Origin: Nocardioides sp. BGMRC 2183
GTDB lineage: Bacteria; Actinomycetota; Actinomycetes; Propionibacteriales; Nocardioidaceae
Direction of reading: 5' to 3'
Assembly: GCA_008123405.1 (NCBI GenBank)
Contig: VSSA01000018.1
Location: 1 to 64,000 of the forward strand
Length of the DNA: 64,000 nt
Part shown: positions 1-7,598 of the stretch, one piece after another
Layout of the letters: each line of letters opens with the position of its first letter
How positions within the stretch are numbered: the first letter of the stretch is position 1
Translations under genes and position numbers: made by a program
Notes under the pieces: generated by a model
Databases searched by the model: none
What the model saw: the letters and a program-made list of their open reading frames with translations, nothing else
What the model was told of the DNA's origin: nothing

Positions 1-135
1 GCTCTGACCAGCGCAAACGCTGAGCCGGCCCCGGAATCACGCCCGACCTGTGCAAGTCAGGAGGTCGCCTACCTCCTTCGGCGGGCGCGCGAGCGAGTAT
101 CAGCGTCTTCGGGCCAGCGGAAGAGGCAGCCATCT

Positions 136-1080
136 ATGATCGGCACCGTGACCGCTCCAGCCAAGCCCGTCCGCGTGTTCATCGGCTCGTCGGCCGAGGG
201 CCGTGAAATTGCACGGAACCTTCAAGAGCAGCTGGAGAGGATCAGCGGTTGCGAAGTCGACCTGTGGGAACACGTTTTTGAGCCGTCGGGATACGCGCTG
301 ACGAGTCTCATTGCCATCGCTGCGAAAGTCGATTTCGCCGTACTGGTTGCGACTCCTGACGACACCACAATCAGTCGGGGACAAGCTCAGGAATCTGTGC
401 GTGACAACATCATCCTTGAATTCGGTCTATTCGCCGGGGCACTTGGGCTCGAACGGACTTATCTCCTCTCGACTGGCGACTCCGTGAAGTTGCCATCAGA
501 TGTCCTCGGACTGACGCGGCTGACCTACAGGAAACGGACGGATGACTCGATCCCGGCAGCGCTAAATGGCGCCGTCCTCTCGCTCAAGAATCAACTCGAC
601 ACTCTCGGCGCGAGAACTCGTGTGGGCGCACCGCAGGCGGACTCGGACCCACTCACCGAAGCCGAGTTTGACGAGGCCGAGAGTGTAATCCGCGAAAAGC
701 GAAGCAGTTACGGGACGGCGACCGCGTTCTATCGAAATTTCGACGATGGAAAGTGGCTGAAGGGATTCAAGCTTCCACCACGATTCAGAACTCCATCAGC
801 AGAGATGCAGTTGAAAGATCGCTGGATCCAAGAAGCCGACTTCACGCGAAGCTGGGATCACAGCAACACGGTTTTTATGCAACTCCAGTTGGTGGCAGGG
901 CACCTCACCGTGGAGGAGATCGATCGAATCCTTGACCTGCCAACTACCGATGACTACGGCAACGACCAGCAAGCAGGACTGGACGTCTTCCTGACGTATG
1001 TGCGAAACCATCATCCAGCAGTTCTTTCAGCGAAGGCGCTGCAACGGCTGCAAGAGCTTGACAATCAGCGAACCGCGTAG
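136..1080 (+). CDS. CAP12/Pycsar-type TIR-like nucleotide-binding protein
   Basis: The N-terminal ~135 residues have the pattern of the predicted TIR-like nucleotide-binding family (Pfam CAP12/Pycsar TIR). It shows VFIGSS near residues 14-19, DFAVLVATPDD at 66-76, RDNIILEFGLF at 89-99 with a likely catalytic Glu95, and an LPSDVLGLT segment at 119-127. Such domains degrade NAD+ when activated in CBASS or Pycsar phage defence, or occur alone. The C-terminal ~145 residues match nothing I recognise and may be the sensor. No cyclase gene is next to it. GGAAGAGG precedes the ATG; a GTG at 151 is an alternative start. Codon and base use is less GC-rich than in the genes after 4.4 kb, suggesting transfer. 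The defence role is inference. Confidence 0.8.
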   Translation: MIGTVTAPAKPVRVFIGSSAEGREIARNLQEQLERISGCEVDLWEHVFEPSGYALTSLIAIAAKVDFAVLVATPDDTTISRGQAQESVRDNIILEFGLFAGALGLERTYLLSTGDSVKLPSDVLGLTRLTYRKRTDDSIPAALNGAVLSLKNQLDTLGARTRVGAPQADSDPLTEAEFDEAESVIREKRSSYGTATAFYRNFDDGKWLKGFKLPPRFRTPSAEMQLKDRWIQEADFTRSWDHSNTVFMQLQLVAGHLTVEEIDRILDLPTTDDYGNDQQAGLDVFLTYVRNHHPAVLSAKALQRLQELDNQRTA

Positions 1081-1359
1081 ACGCTCGCGTCTGTCTCTGC
1101 CGGTTCGAGATTGCTTGAGGCTATCGGCGAAGCCCCCGCTCGTCGGGCACCTGTGGACCTGACGCCAACCGTCTGCTCGCGGGCTCTCTCTGCTAGCGCG
1201 CGTCCCAAAAAGACTCTGGTTTGCCAAGCGTGCGAACTTCTATGGCGGCCGAACCAGTGCGTCGTTCCGCCGCGACTGGGCGAACGAGCGCGTGGACCTG
1301 GCAACACGGCAACGGACGAGACAGCGGCTTGTCCACGGCGAGGTCGACTCGATTCTTTC

Positions 1360-1863
1360 CTAGTGCCTAGTGACTCCAGCGCTTGCCCAGTCCAGGGGTT
1401 CGAATCCGATGTCGCGGCGCGCCGAGTCGATAATGCGTCTCCTCGCAAGCCAGTACGAGTCTCGCCAGTCGTCGTAGTGCCGACGATCCATCAGACGCCC
1501 GCGAGGCTCGTCACGCCGGCGTAGTTGAATCCATAGTTCGGCGGCGGATTCGGCAACACCGTCGCTAGCAACTAACCGTAGTGCTTCTAGAGCCGTCTGG
1601 GTCGACCCTGCGTCAACCTTCACGAGCTGATCCTTCGCGACGTCCTCGGTCAGCATGCGCCGCCTAAGCAGGCGGTGAATCTCGTCGATCTGGACGAACA
1701 TCTCGTGGGCGGACGCGAGGAATTCAAGACACGTTTGACGGCGGAGGTCAGCTAGGCGCTCTCCTGAGGCGCTCCGATATGAGTTGCGCTGGATTAGGTA
1801 GGACCCGGACACACCGATCAACGCTCCGAACAAGGTACCTGCGACGGCAACGAACGATTCCAT
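1360..1863 (-). CDS. hypothetical membrane-anchored protein, 167 aa
   Basis: One hydrophobic helix covers about residues 4-25 (FVAVAGTLFGALIGVSGSYL). It is followed by a charged, mostly helical cytoplasmic part rich in Arg, Glu and Leu. Short proteins with one N-terminal helix and a helical tail are common as orphans in actinobacteria and in mobile regions, but I do not recognise a named family. It is convergent with the TIR-like gene and separated from it by about 280 bp, in which I see no convincing gene. It shares the lower-GC island. The ATG at 1863 has an AAGGTGTGAGCC-type purine-rich leader. Function unknown. Confidence 0.6.
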   Translation of the reverse strand: MESFVAVAGTLFGALIGVSGSYLIQRNSYRSASGERLADLRRQTCLEFLASAHEMFVQIDEIHRLLRRRMLTEDVAKDQLVKVDAGSTQTALEALRLVASDGVAESAAELWIQLRRRDEPRGRLMDRRHYDDWRDSYWLARRRIIDSARRDIGFEPLDWASAGVTRH

Positions 1864-2108
1864 GGCTCACACCTTCCTTGAGAACTCTCGCCGTCGCACG
1901 GGTATGACCTCAACCGCGTGGGCATACGACCCGCTTCGCGTGAACGCACGCGCAGTTCGCCCGCTGCGCGTCCTACCGCCGCGTTTGAGACGGACGTAGC
2001 GATTGGCTCGATGAGCCTCGAGCGCTACGCTGTTGGGAAGGGCACGCCCCGCCTCAGACGCGACGCCGGGCGGGAGTTGCCTTGAACTTGGGCAGGGGAG
2101 GTCCGCAA

Positions 2109-3107
2109 GTGGGCAGGAAGCGGAACCGACATGTTGTTCCGAACGCCGAAGGCGGATGGGACGTTCGGGCGCCAGAGGCCGAGCGTGCTAGCGACCATTT
2201 AGACACGCAGGAGCAGGCGATCATGCGCGCTCGCGAGATCGTCGCCAACGCTGGCGGTGGCGAGGTAGTAATCCACGCCAAGGATGGCCGCATTAGGGAA
2301 GCCAAGCCTGTGGGGGCCCGCGCTTCCGAAGTTGGCACGGGGGCGACGAAACCTGCTCACAGCGCCACGGGTGCGACCCCGATGAGCGAAGTGAAGCAGT
2401 CGGCGGTCCTCATCTCGGCTGCGATCGACCCAGATGCACCCGCTCGCATTCGTAGCTTCGCGGAGGACGCCTCAGTTGCCAGTACCATGCCATCCGGGGT
2501 TGGCGGGTTCGATGCCCTTGACATCAGCGTCCGCCCGGACGGCGTGTTCATCAGCGGACTGTCCACCGCGGACGCAGTGGACGCGTTGATGCTCTTGCGC
2601 GCAGCGCGCCTGCTGCAATACGAAAGCGGAACGGTCGCGGCGCGCGGTTTGCTGCACGCGATGACCGAGGCAAATGTGGAACTCATACCGCCCGCCAGCG
2701 TGGAACAGGCGCGACGGCTCGCGAGTCTGCGGAAGACACTACTGTCCACCCCCGTCTTTACCACCGACACGCTCGGTGAACTCCGCGGCGATGTGAACCC
2801 GTCGACCACCCGCACCTGGATTAGCCGCGCACGGGAGCGCGGCAGCCTGTTCACGGTCAAGTTCGAGGGCAAGACAATTATCCCGGCACTGCAACTTTCC
2901 GACAGTGGCGCTCCGCGGGACGAATATTCGCCGGTGCTAGCTCCACTCCTACAAGCTGAGATCGATGGTTGGACGATATGGACCTGGCTGACAAGCCCCA
3001 CACCACTCCTTTCGGGGCGCAGCCCGGCTGATCTCGTGAGCGAGGCACCGGAGCGGGTGAGCTACGCTGCGCGGCGATTCGCCTCCTCTCGCCGTTCGGC
3101 AGCGTGA
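2109..3107 (+). CDS. DUF2188 + MbcA/ParS-like antitoxin-type protein
   Basis: The start is set at GTG 2109 because GGGGAGG lies eight bases upstream and the protein then begins as stand-alone DUF2188 proteins do (GRKRNRHVVPNAEGGWDV). A TTG at 2082 would add nine residues. Residues ~1-66 are DUF2188. After a linker, the C-terminal ~170 residues contain a helical region and a tail (WTWLTSPTPLLSGRSPADLV) with the MbcA/ParS/Xre (DUF2384) pattern. An internal ATG at 2382 could give the second part alone. The stop overlaps the RES gene by GTGA. The expected role is antitoxin and autorepressor of that toxin, as in RES-Xre/MbcTA systems. The DUF2188 fusion is unusual. The pair is inferred from gene order and motifs. 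Confidence 0.7.
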   Translation: MGRKRNRHVVPNAEGGWDVRAPEAERASDHLDTQEQAIMRAREIVANAGGGEVVIHAKDGRIREAKPVGARASEVGTGATKPAHSATGATPMSEVKQSAVLISAAIDPDAPARIRSFAEDASVASTMPSGVGGFDALDISVRPDGVFISGLSTADAVDALMLLRAARLLQYESGTVAARGLLHAMTEANVELIPPASVEQARRLASLRKTLLSTPVFTTDTLGELRGDVNPSTTRTWISRARERGSLFTVKFEGKTIIPALQLSDSGAPRDEYSPVLAPLLQAEIDGWTIWTWLTSPTPLLSGRSPADLVSEAPERVSYAARRFASSRRSAA

Positions 3108-3811
3108 CCTTTCCGCCGCAGGAGCTGGACTGTCCAGCCCCATCCGAATGTCCGGTGTTGCCGGTGGCTGATCTGCCAGCGCTTCCAGCGGCGGTCATGA
3201 CCGCTGGCAGACCCCTCTTCCGCTGCTACGACGGCACTTGGGGTTACGACGAGCCTAACCCCGGCTACGGCGATGCCCGGTTTAGTCCATTCGACTCGCC
3301 ATCAGGCGACCGAGTACCAACGCTGTACCTCGGCGACACTCCCCTTGCAGCGCTGCTTGAGACCGTCTTCCACGACGTTCACCACAGCTCCGCCCGGCTT
3401 GTGTTCGACACTTCGCTGCGCGACAACCTTCTTGCCCATGTCAGGCTCCCCGCAGACCTTCGCCTTGCAGACCTGCGTGACTCGGTACTCGACGACTTGG
3501 GGCTTGAGCGCGGCCAGCTCGTGTCCAGCCCGGCCGAGCACTACCCCTGCACGAGAAGACTCAGTCGGCACATTCACGAGGTTGGAACCGGCCTCGAAAT
3601 GGTTGACGGCATTGTGTGGCACTCGCGGCAGGCAGAGCTCCACGGTGGTAGTCCTGCAGAGGTCATGGTCGTTTTTGCTAACCGTTACGACCCTGGCCGC
3701 GGCGGGTGGACGCGTGTGGGGCCCGGCAGCCAGAACCTGTACGAAGGTCCCGGCCGCCTACTCGTCGAGCAGACTGCCGTCGACATCAATGCCACCATCG
3801 TGACCTCCTAG
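3104..3811 (+). CDS. RES-domain protein, probable NAD+-degrading toxin
   Basis: 235 aa. RES family pattern: LFRCYD with Arg40, then a YGDARFSPF segment, LYLGD, LLETVFHD with Glu86, and IVWHSRQ with Ser174. The Arg, Glu and Ser are the residues that name the family. Known RES toxins (MbcT and relatives) break down NAD+ by phosphorolysis or hydrolysis and are held inactive by an Xre/MbcA partner. The gene starts with GTG overlapping the upstream stop by 4 bp, so the two are translationally coupled. The first ~30 residues, rich in Pro, are outside the domain; an ATG at about 3197 would remove them. Base composition matches the island genes around it. Confidence 0.82.
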   Translation: MTFPPQELDCPAPSECPVLPVADLPALPAAVMTAGRPLFRCYDGTWGYDEPNPGYGDARFSPFDSPSGDRVPTLYLGDTPLAALLETVFHDVHHSSARLVFDTSLRDNLLAHVRLPADLRLADLRDSVLDDLGLERGQLVSSPAEHYPCTRRLSRHIHEVGTGLEMVDGIVWHSRQAELHGGSPAEVMVVFANRYDPGRGGWTRVGPGSQNLYEGPGRLLVEQTAVDINATIVTS

Positions 3812-3880
3812 CGACATGTGCCACGTCGACCAAAGTCCAGACGGGGCGAACGGAGTGCACTCAACTCCTCTTCCGATGCC

Positions 3881-4322
3881 TTAGGTCATCCCGCGTCTTT
3901 CCGCCGCGTAGGACGCGACCGGGACTCGGAACCCGCACCCGCCCTCAGGGCTTGTAGACGCTGCGGAAGCCGCGGGCCCCGCTACCTCGTCGAGGAGCCC
4001 GATCAAGCGGGCAGCTCCGCATCCAGTTCGGGACTGCGACCGTTCTGGGAGGCACGGCCCCAGGCCACGATGTCTCGGGAGAGTTGTTCACTCACCCCCA
4101 CTCACGCCTCAGCTCCTCCCCGTCGCTGAAGATCAGGCCGAGGTCGTCATCCCGCAGCGGGACATCGACACAGACCTCGGACATGAATCGGATCCGAGAG
4201 CCCTGGTCGGGTCCCTCCCATCTGTCGTCATCAGCCCCAGGGTCGCGACCCTCCGGCGGAAAGGCATACCAACCCCACTGACCGTCGGGACACATAGGTC
4301 GATCCGGCGCTGGCTCTGACAC
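3881..4322 (-). pseudogene. small actinobacterial hypothetical gene broken by two frameshifts
   Basis: Reading from GTG 4322 gives 76 residues ending REWG-stop at 4092. One base more at the G5 run (4095-4099 on + strand) lets reading go on in another frame as VSEQLSRDIVAWGRASQNG and so on to PELDAE. A second one-base gain near 4014 then gives AARLIGLLDEVAGPAA and a stop at 3881. The three pieces join into one smooth protein of about 147 residues, acidic first and helical after, typical of small actinobacterial hypotheticals near toxin systems. Two separate single-base losses point to decay rather than one sequencing error, though an error at the G run cannot be excluded. Function not recognised. 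Confidence 0.6.
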
Positions 4323-4323
4323 A

Positions 4324-4364
4324 TGAGGATTGTCGCCAAGGCGGCGCCCTTGGGCGGTTCCTCA
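4324..4364 (-). terminator. hairpin closing the carboxylase operon
   Basis: An outer stem TGAGGA/TCCTCA encloses an inner stem GCCAAGG/CCTTGGGC. The outer stem contains the TGA of the acyl-CoA dehydrogenase gene. There is no clear U run, as is usual in actinobacteria. It may also insulate the operon from the broken gene downstream. Confidence 0.4.
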
Positions 4365-5546
4365 GTACGACTTCGGCAACCCCAGCGAGTGCATCGCGAC
4401 GAAGTTGAGGATCATCTCCCGGCTCACCGGGGCGATCCGGCCGAGCCGGGCGGCGACCAGCATGTTGCCCAGGCCGTACTCCTCGGTCAGCCCGTTGCCG
4501 CCATGGGTGTGCACGGCGACGTCGGTGGCGTTGCAGGCGACCTCGCCGCCGGCGTACTTGGCCATGTTGGCGTATTCGCCGGCAGCCATGTCGTCGCCGG
4601 CGTCGTACAGAGCGGCGGCCTTCTGCCACAGCAGGCGGGCCTGCTCGAGCTCGATCTTCACCTTGGCCAAGGGGTGCGCGATGCCCTGGTGGGCGCCGAT
4701 CGGCTGGTCCCGCCAGACCGCGCGCTCGCCGGCGTAGGCGACCGCCTTGTCCAGGGCGTAGCGGGCCATGCCGCAGGAGAACGCGCCGCCCATGATCCGC
4801 TCCGGGTTGAGTCCGGCGAAGAGCTGCCAGAGTCCGGCATCCGGGTTGTCCGCGCCGCCGACCAGCGCCTCGTCGGGCAGCCGGACGTCGTCGAAGAAGA
4901 GGGTGAACTGCTTCTCCGGCGCCTGCCACGACATCGGGATCGGCTGCCGCGAGAAGCCCTCGGCGTCGGTCGGCATCACGAAGAGCGCCGGCTTGAGCTT
5001 GCCGGTCCGCTCGTCCGCGGTACGTGCCACCACCAGCACCGATTGGGCCTCGTCGACGCCGGAGATGAAGGTCTTCTGCCCCTTCAGCACCCAACCGTCG
5101 CCGTCACGGGTGGCGGTGGTGGTGATCTGGTGGGAGTTGGAGCCGGCGTCGGCCTCGGTGATCCCGAAGGCCATCAGGTGAGTGCCGTCGGCGATGCCGG
5201 GCAGCCACTGCTTCCGCTGCTCGTCGGTGCCGCAGCGGGCGATGATCGAGCCGCAGATCGCCGGGGAGACCACCATCATCAGCAGCGGCGCACCGGCCGC
5301 CGCACACTCCTCCAGTACGGCGGCCAGGTCGGCCATGCCGCCCCCGCCTCCGCCGTACTCCTCGGCGAGGTTCACCCCGAGGAAGCCGTTGCGGCCCATC
5401 TCGAGCCACATGTCGGTCATCTTCCCGCCCTCGCGGGCCTGCTTCGCGACGTACTCGTGGCCGTATTTGCTGGCCAGCTTGGCGACCGCCTCGCGGAGCG
5501 CGATCCGCTCCTCGGGCTCGCTGAAGGCAGTGACGGTCTCGCTCAT
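4362..5546 (-). CDS. acyl-CoA dehydrogenase
   Basis: 394 aa, full length for the family. It shows the N-terminal helical domain, the beta-domain signature FGITEADAGSNSHQITTTA (~residues 130-150) that contacts flavin and substrate, and a C-terminal four-helix domain with HTHGGNGLTEEYGLGNM. It should oxidise an acyl-CoA to the 2-enoyl-CoA with electrons passed to ETF. It is the last gene of the minus-strand carboxylase operon and overlaps the alpha-subunit gene by ATGA. With the other dehydrogenase in the operon it gives two oxidations before or after carboxylation, as AtuD/LiuA-type enzymes do in branched acyl-CoA breakdown. Exact substrate not visible. Confidence 0.9.
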   Translation of the reverse strand: MSETVTAFSEPEERIALREAVAKLASKYGHEYVAKQAREGGKMTDMWLEMGRNGFLGVNLAEEYGGGGGGMADLAAVLEECAAAGAPLLMMVVSPAICGSIIARCGTDEQRKQWLPGIADGTHLMAFGITEADAGSNSHQITTTATRDGDGWVLKGQKTFISGVDEAQSVLVVARTADERTGKLKPALFVMPTDAEGFSRQPIPMSWQAPEKQFTLFFDDVRLPDEALVGGADNPDAGLWQLFAGLNPERIMGGAFSCGMARYALDKAVAYAGERAVWRDQPIGAHQGIAHPLAKVKIELEQARLLWQKAAALYDAGDDMAAGEYANMAKYAGGEVACNATDVAVHTHGGNGLTEEYGLGNMLVAARLGRIAPVSREMILNFVAMHSLGLPKSY

Positions 5547-7531
5547 TCTTCTTCTCCCTCAGAGTCTGCTTCCACGGAGTCTGCTTCCACGACGGCGAGG
5601 ACGGTGCCCGCCTCGACCTGCTGCCCGGCGGCCGCCGGCAGCTCGGTGACCGTCCCGGCATAGGGCGCCGCGACGGTGTGCTGCATCTTCATCGCCTCCA
5701 TCACCACGATGGGCTGGCCCTCGGCGACCTCGTCGCCAACGCCGGCGTGCACCGCGATCACGGTGCCCGGCATCGGTGCCAGCAGCGACCCGGCAGCGAC
5801 CTGGTCGGCCGGATCGACGAAACGCGGTACGACGCGCAGCGTCGCGCCGCCGCGGGCACCGTCGACCAGCACCGCCTCGGCGGTGGCGGCGCCGCACACC
5901 ACCCGGGTGGCGTAGCGGCGGACCACGCCGTCGACCTCGACCACCACCTCGCTGGGGGACGCCTCGACCACCTGCACGTCCTCGCGGTCGGCGGGCCGGT
6001 AGCCGTCGCGACCGCCGTACCAGGCGACCGCGATCTCCTCGCCGCCCCGCTCGAAGCGGGTGGTCTGCGGTGCGGCCACCACGTTGCGGAACCCGGCGGG
6101 GATCCGGGACTGGACCCGCGCCCCGCGGCGCCGATGCTCGGCGAGCGCGACCGCGCCGGCGAGCGGGATCAGGTCGTCCTCGGGGGCGGCGACGAGCGTC
6201 TCGGGATGCTCCTCGTAGAACGCCGTGCTCACCCCGGTCACGTCGAGGAACCCCGGGTGGCGCAGCGAGGCGACCAGCTGGTCCCGGTTGGTGACCAGCC
6301 CGTGGATGCGCGCCGTCTCCAGGGTGCGGGCCAGCGTCCGGGCGGCGGCCGCGCGGGTCGGTGCCCAGGCGATCACCTTGGCCAGCATCGCGTCGTAGAA
6401 CGTGCCGACCTCGTCGCCGGTCTCGAAGCCGGTGTCGAGCCGGATGCCGTGGCCCTCCAGGGCGAAGACGTCGTCGTGCTGGATCTCCAGCTCCAGCAGC
6501 CGCCCGGTCTGCGGGGCGTAGTCGGCGGCCGGGTCCTCGGCGTAGAGGCGGACCTCGATCGCGTGCCCCGCGGGGTGGGGTGCCGACTCCGGGAGGGGCG
6601 CACCCTCCGCGACCGCCAGCTGCAGCTCGACCAGGTCAACGCCGTGCACCGCCTCGGTGACCGGGTGCTCGACCTGGAGCCGGGTGTTCATCTCCAGGAA
6701 GTAGAAGCGCTGGGTGTCGGCGTCGTAGAGGAACTCCACGGTGCCGGCACCGCGGTAGTCGATCGCGGCGGCGGCCGCACGGGCGGCCTCGTGCAGCGCG
6801 CTCGCCACATCGTCGGTCAGGCCGGGAGCCGGGGACTCCTCGACGACCTTCTGGTGACGCCGCTGCAGCGAGCAGTCCCGCTCGCCGAGCACCAGGACCT
6901 CGCCGGCCCCGTCGCCGACCACCTGGACCTCGACGTGCCGGCCGCGCTCGACGTACGGCTCGACGAAGACGGTGCCGTCGCCGAACGCGCTGGCCGCCTC
7001 CGCGGATGCCTTCTCCACCTCGCCGGGCAGGTCGGCCAGGGAGCGCACGATCCGCATCCCGCGGCCCCCGCCGCCTGCGCTGGCCTTGACCAGCAGCGGC
7101 AGGTCGTCCTCGGACGCGGTGTCCGGCGTCAGGTTGCCGAGGACCGGCACCCCGGCCGCCTCCATCAGCTTCTTCGACTCGATCTTGGAGCCCATCTTCT
7201 CGATGGACTCCGGTGCCGGACCGATCCAGACCAGCCCGGCCTCGGCGACCTGGCGAGCGAAGTCGGCGTTCTCGGAGAGGAACCCGTAGCCGGGGTGGAT
7301 CGCATCGGCTCCCGCCCGCCGAGCCGCCTCGAGGATCAGGTCCCCGCGCAGATAGGTCTCCGCAGGCGCGTTGCCCGGGAGCCGTACGGCGGCATCCGCC
7401 TCTGCCACGAACGGCAGCCCGGCGTCGGCGTCGGAGTGCACTGCCACGCATCCGATGCCGAGGCGACGGCAGGTGCGGAAGACGCGGCGGGCGATCTCGC
7501 CGCGGTTGGCAACGAGGACTCGGGTGATCAT
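5543..7531 (-). CDS. acyl-CoA carboxylase alpha subunit (biotin carboxylase + biotin carrier)
   Basis: 662 aa with the normal order: biotin carboxylase N-domain from VLVANRGEIARRVF, ATP-grasp with KASAGGGGRGMRIV, carboxylase C-domain, a linking domain, and a C-terminal biotinyl domain with EAMKMQH in which Lys615 is the biotin site. It makes carboxybiotin from ATP and bicarbonate for the beta subunit upstream in the operon. Size and layout suit methylcrotonyl-, geranyl- or general acyl-CoA carboxylases. The context with an AtuA-like gene favours a terpenoid or branched substrate. The last residues carry a duplicated VEADS caused by a small direct repeat. It begins 67 bp after the beta-subunit stop and overlaps the next gene by 4 bp. 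Confidence 0.93.
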   Translation of the reverse strand: MITRVLVANRGEIARRVFRTCRRLGIGCVAVHSDADAGLPFVAEADAAVRLPGNAPAETYLRGDLILEAARRAGADAIHPGYGFLSENADFARQVAEAGLVWIGPAPESIEKMGSKIESKKLMEAAGVPVLGNLTPDTASEDDLPLLVKASAGGGGRGMRIVRSLADLPGEVEKASAEAASAFGDGTVFVEPYVERGRHVEVQVVGDGAGEVLVLGERDCSLQRRHQKVVEESPAPGLTDDVASALHEAARAAAAAIDYRGAGTVEFLYDADTQRFYFLEMNTRLQVEHPVTEAVHGVDLVELQLAVAEGAPLPESAPHPAGHAIEVRLYAEDPAADYAPQTGRLLELEIQHDDVFALEGHGIRLDTGFETGDEVGTFYDAMLAKVIAWAPTRAAAARTLARTLETARIHGLVTNRDQLVASLRHPGFLDVTGVSTAFYEEHPETLVAAPEDDLIPLAGAVALAEHRRRGARVQSRIPAGFRNVVAAPQTTRFERGGEEIAVAWYGGRDGYRPADREDVQVVEASPSEVVVEVDGVVRRYATRVVCGAATAEAVLVDGARGGATLRVVPRFVDPADQVAAGSLLAPMPGTVIAVHAGVGDEVAEGQPIVVMEAMKMQHTVAAPYAGTVTELPAAAGQQVEAGTVLAVVEADSVEADSEGEEE

Positions 7532-7598
7532 CGGACGACCTCCAGGACGTCAACGTGGGGGTGGGCAGTCATCAGGTGACGGAGAAGCCACACGGAGA

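Noticed and set aside
60-76. GGAGGT/ACCTCC hairpin near the window edge
   Set aside because: Six-pair stem without context; may be a terminator of a gene left of the window, but this cannot be judged here.
1380-1415. GGGGTTCGAATCC looks like a tRNA T-arm and possible attachment site
   Set aside because: Only two or three of five stem pairs form, no acceptor, D or anticodon arms surround it, and it lies in the coding region of the 167-residue protein.
1111-1524. Open frame with a CQAC...C-type Cys pattern, possibly an HNH or zinc remnant
   Set aside because: Only two Cys are well placed, the rest is low-complexity Arg/Ala, and it runs antisense into the membrane protein gene.
7528-7572. Fourteen-codon frame (MTAHPHVDVLEVVR) overlapping the carboxylase alpha start as ATGA
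   Set aside because: No promoter or ribosome site is visible and the 67-bp gap can occur by chance; kept only as a note.
5678-7579. Long open frames opposite the carboxylase and other GC-rich genes
   Set aside because: They mirror third-position GC bias of the true genes; the proteins are His/Arg/Gly-rich with no domains.
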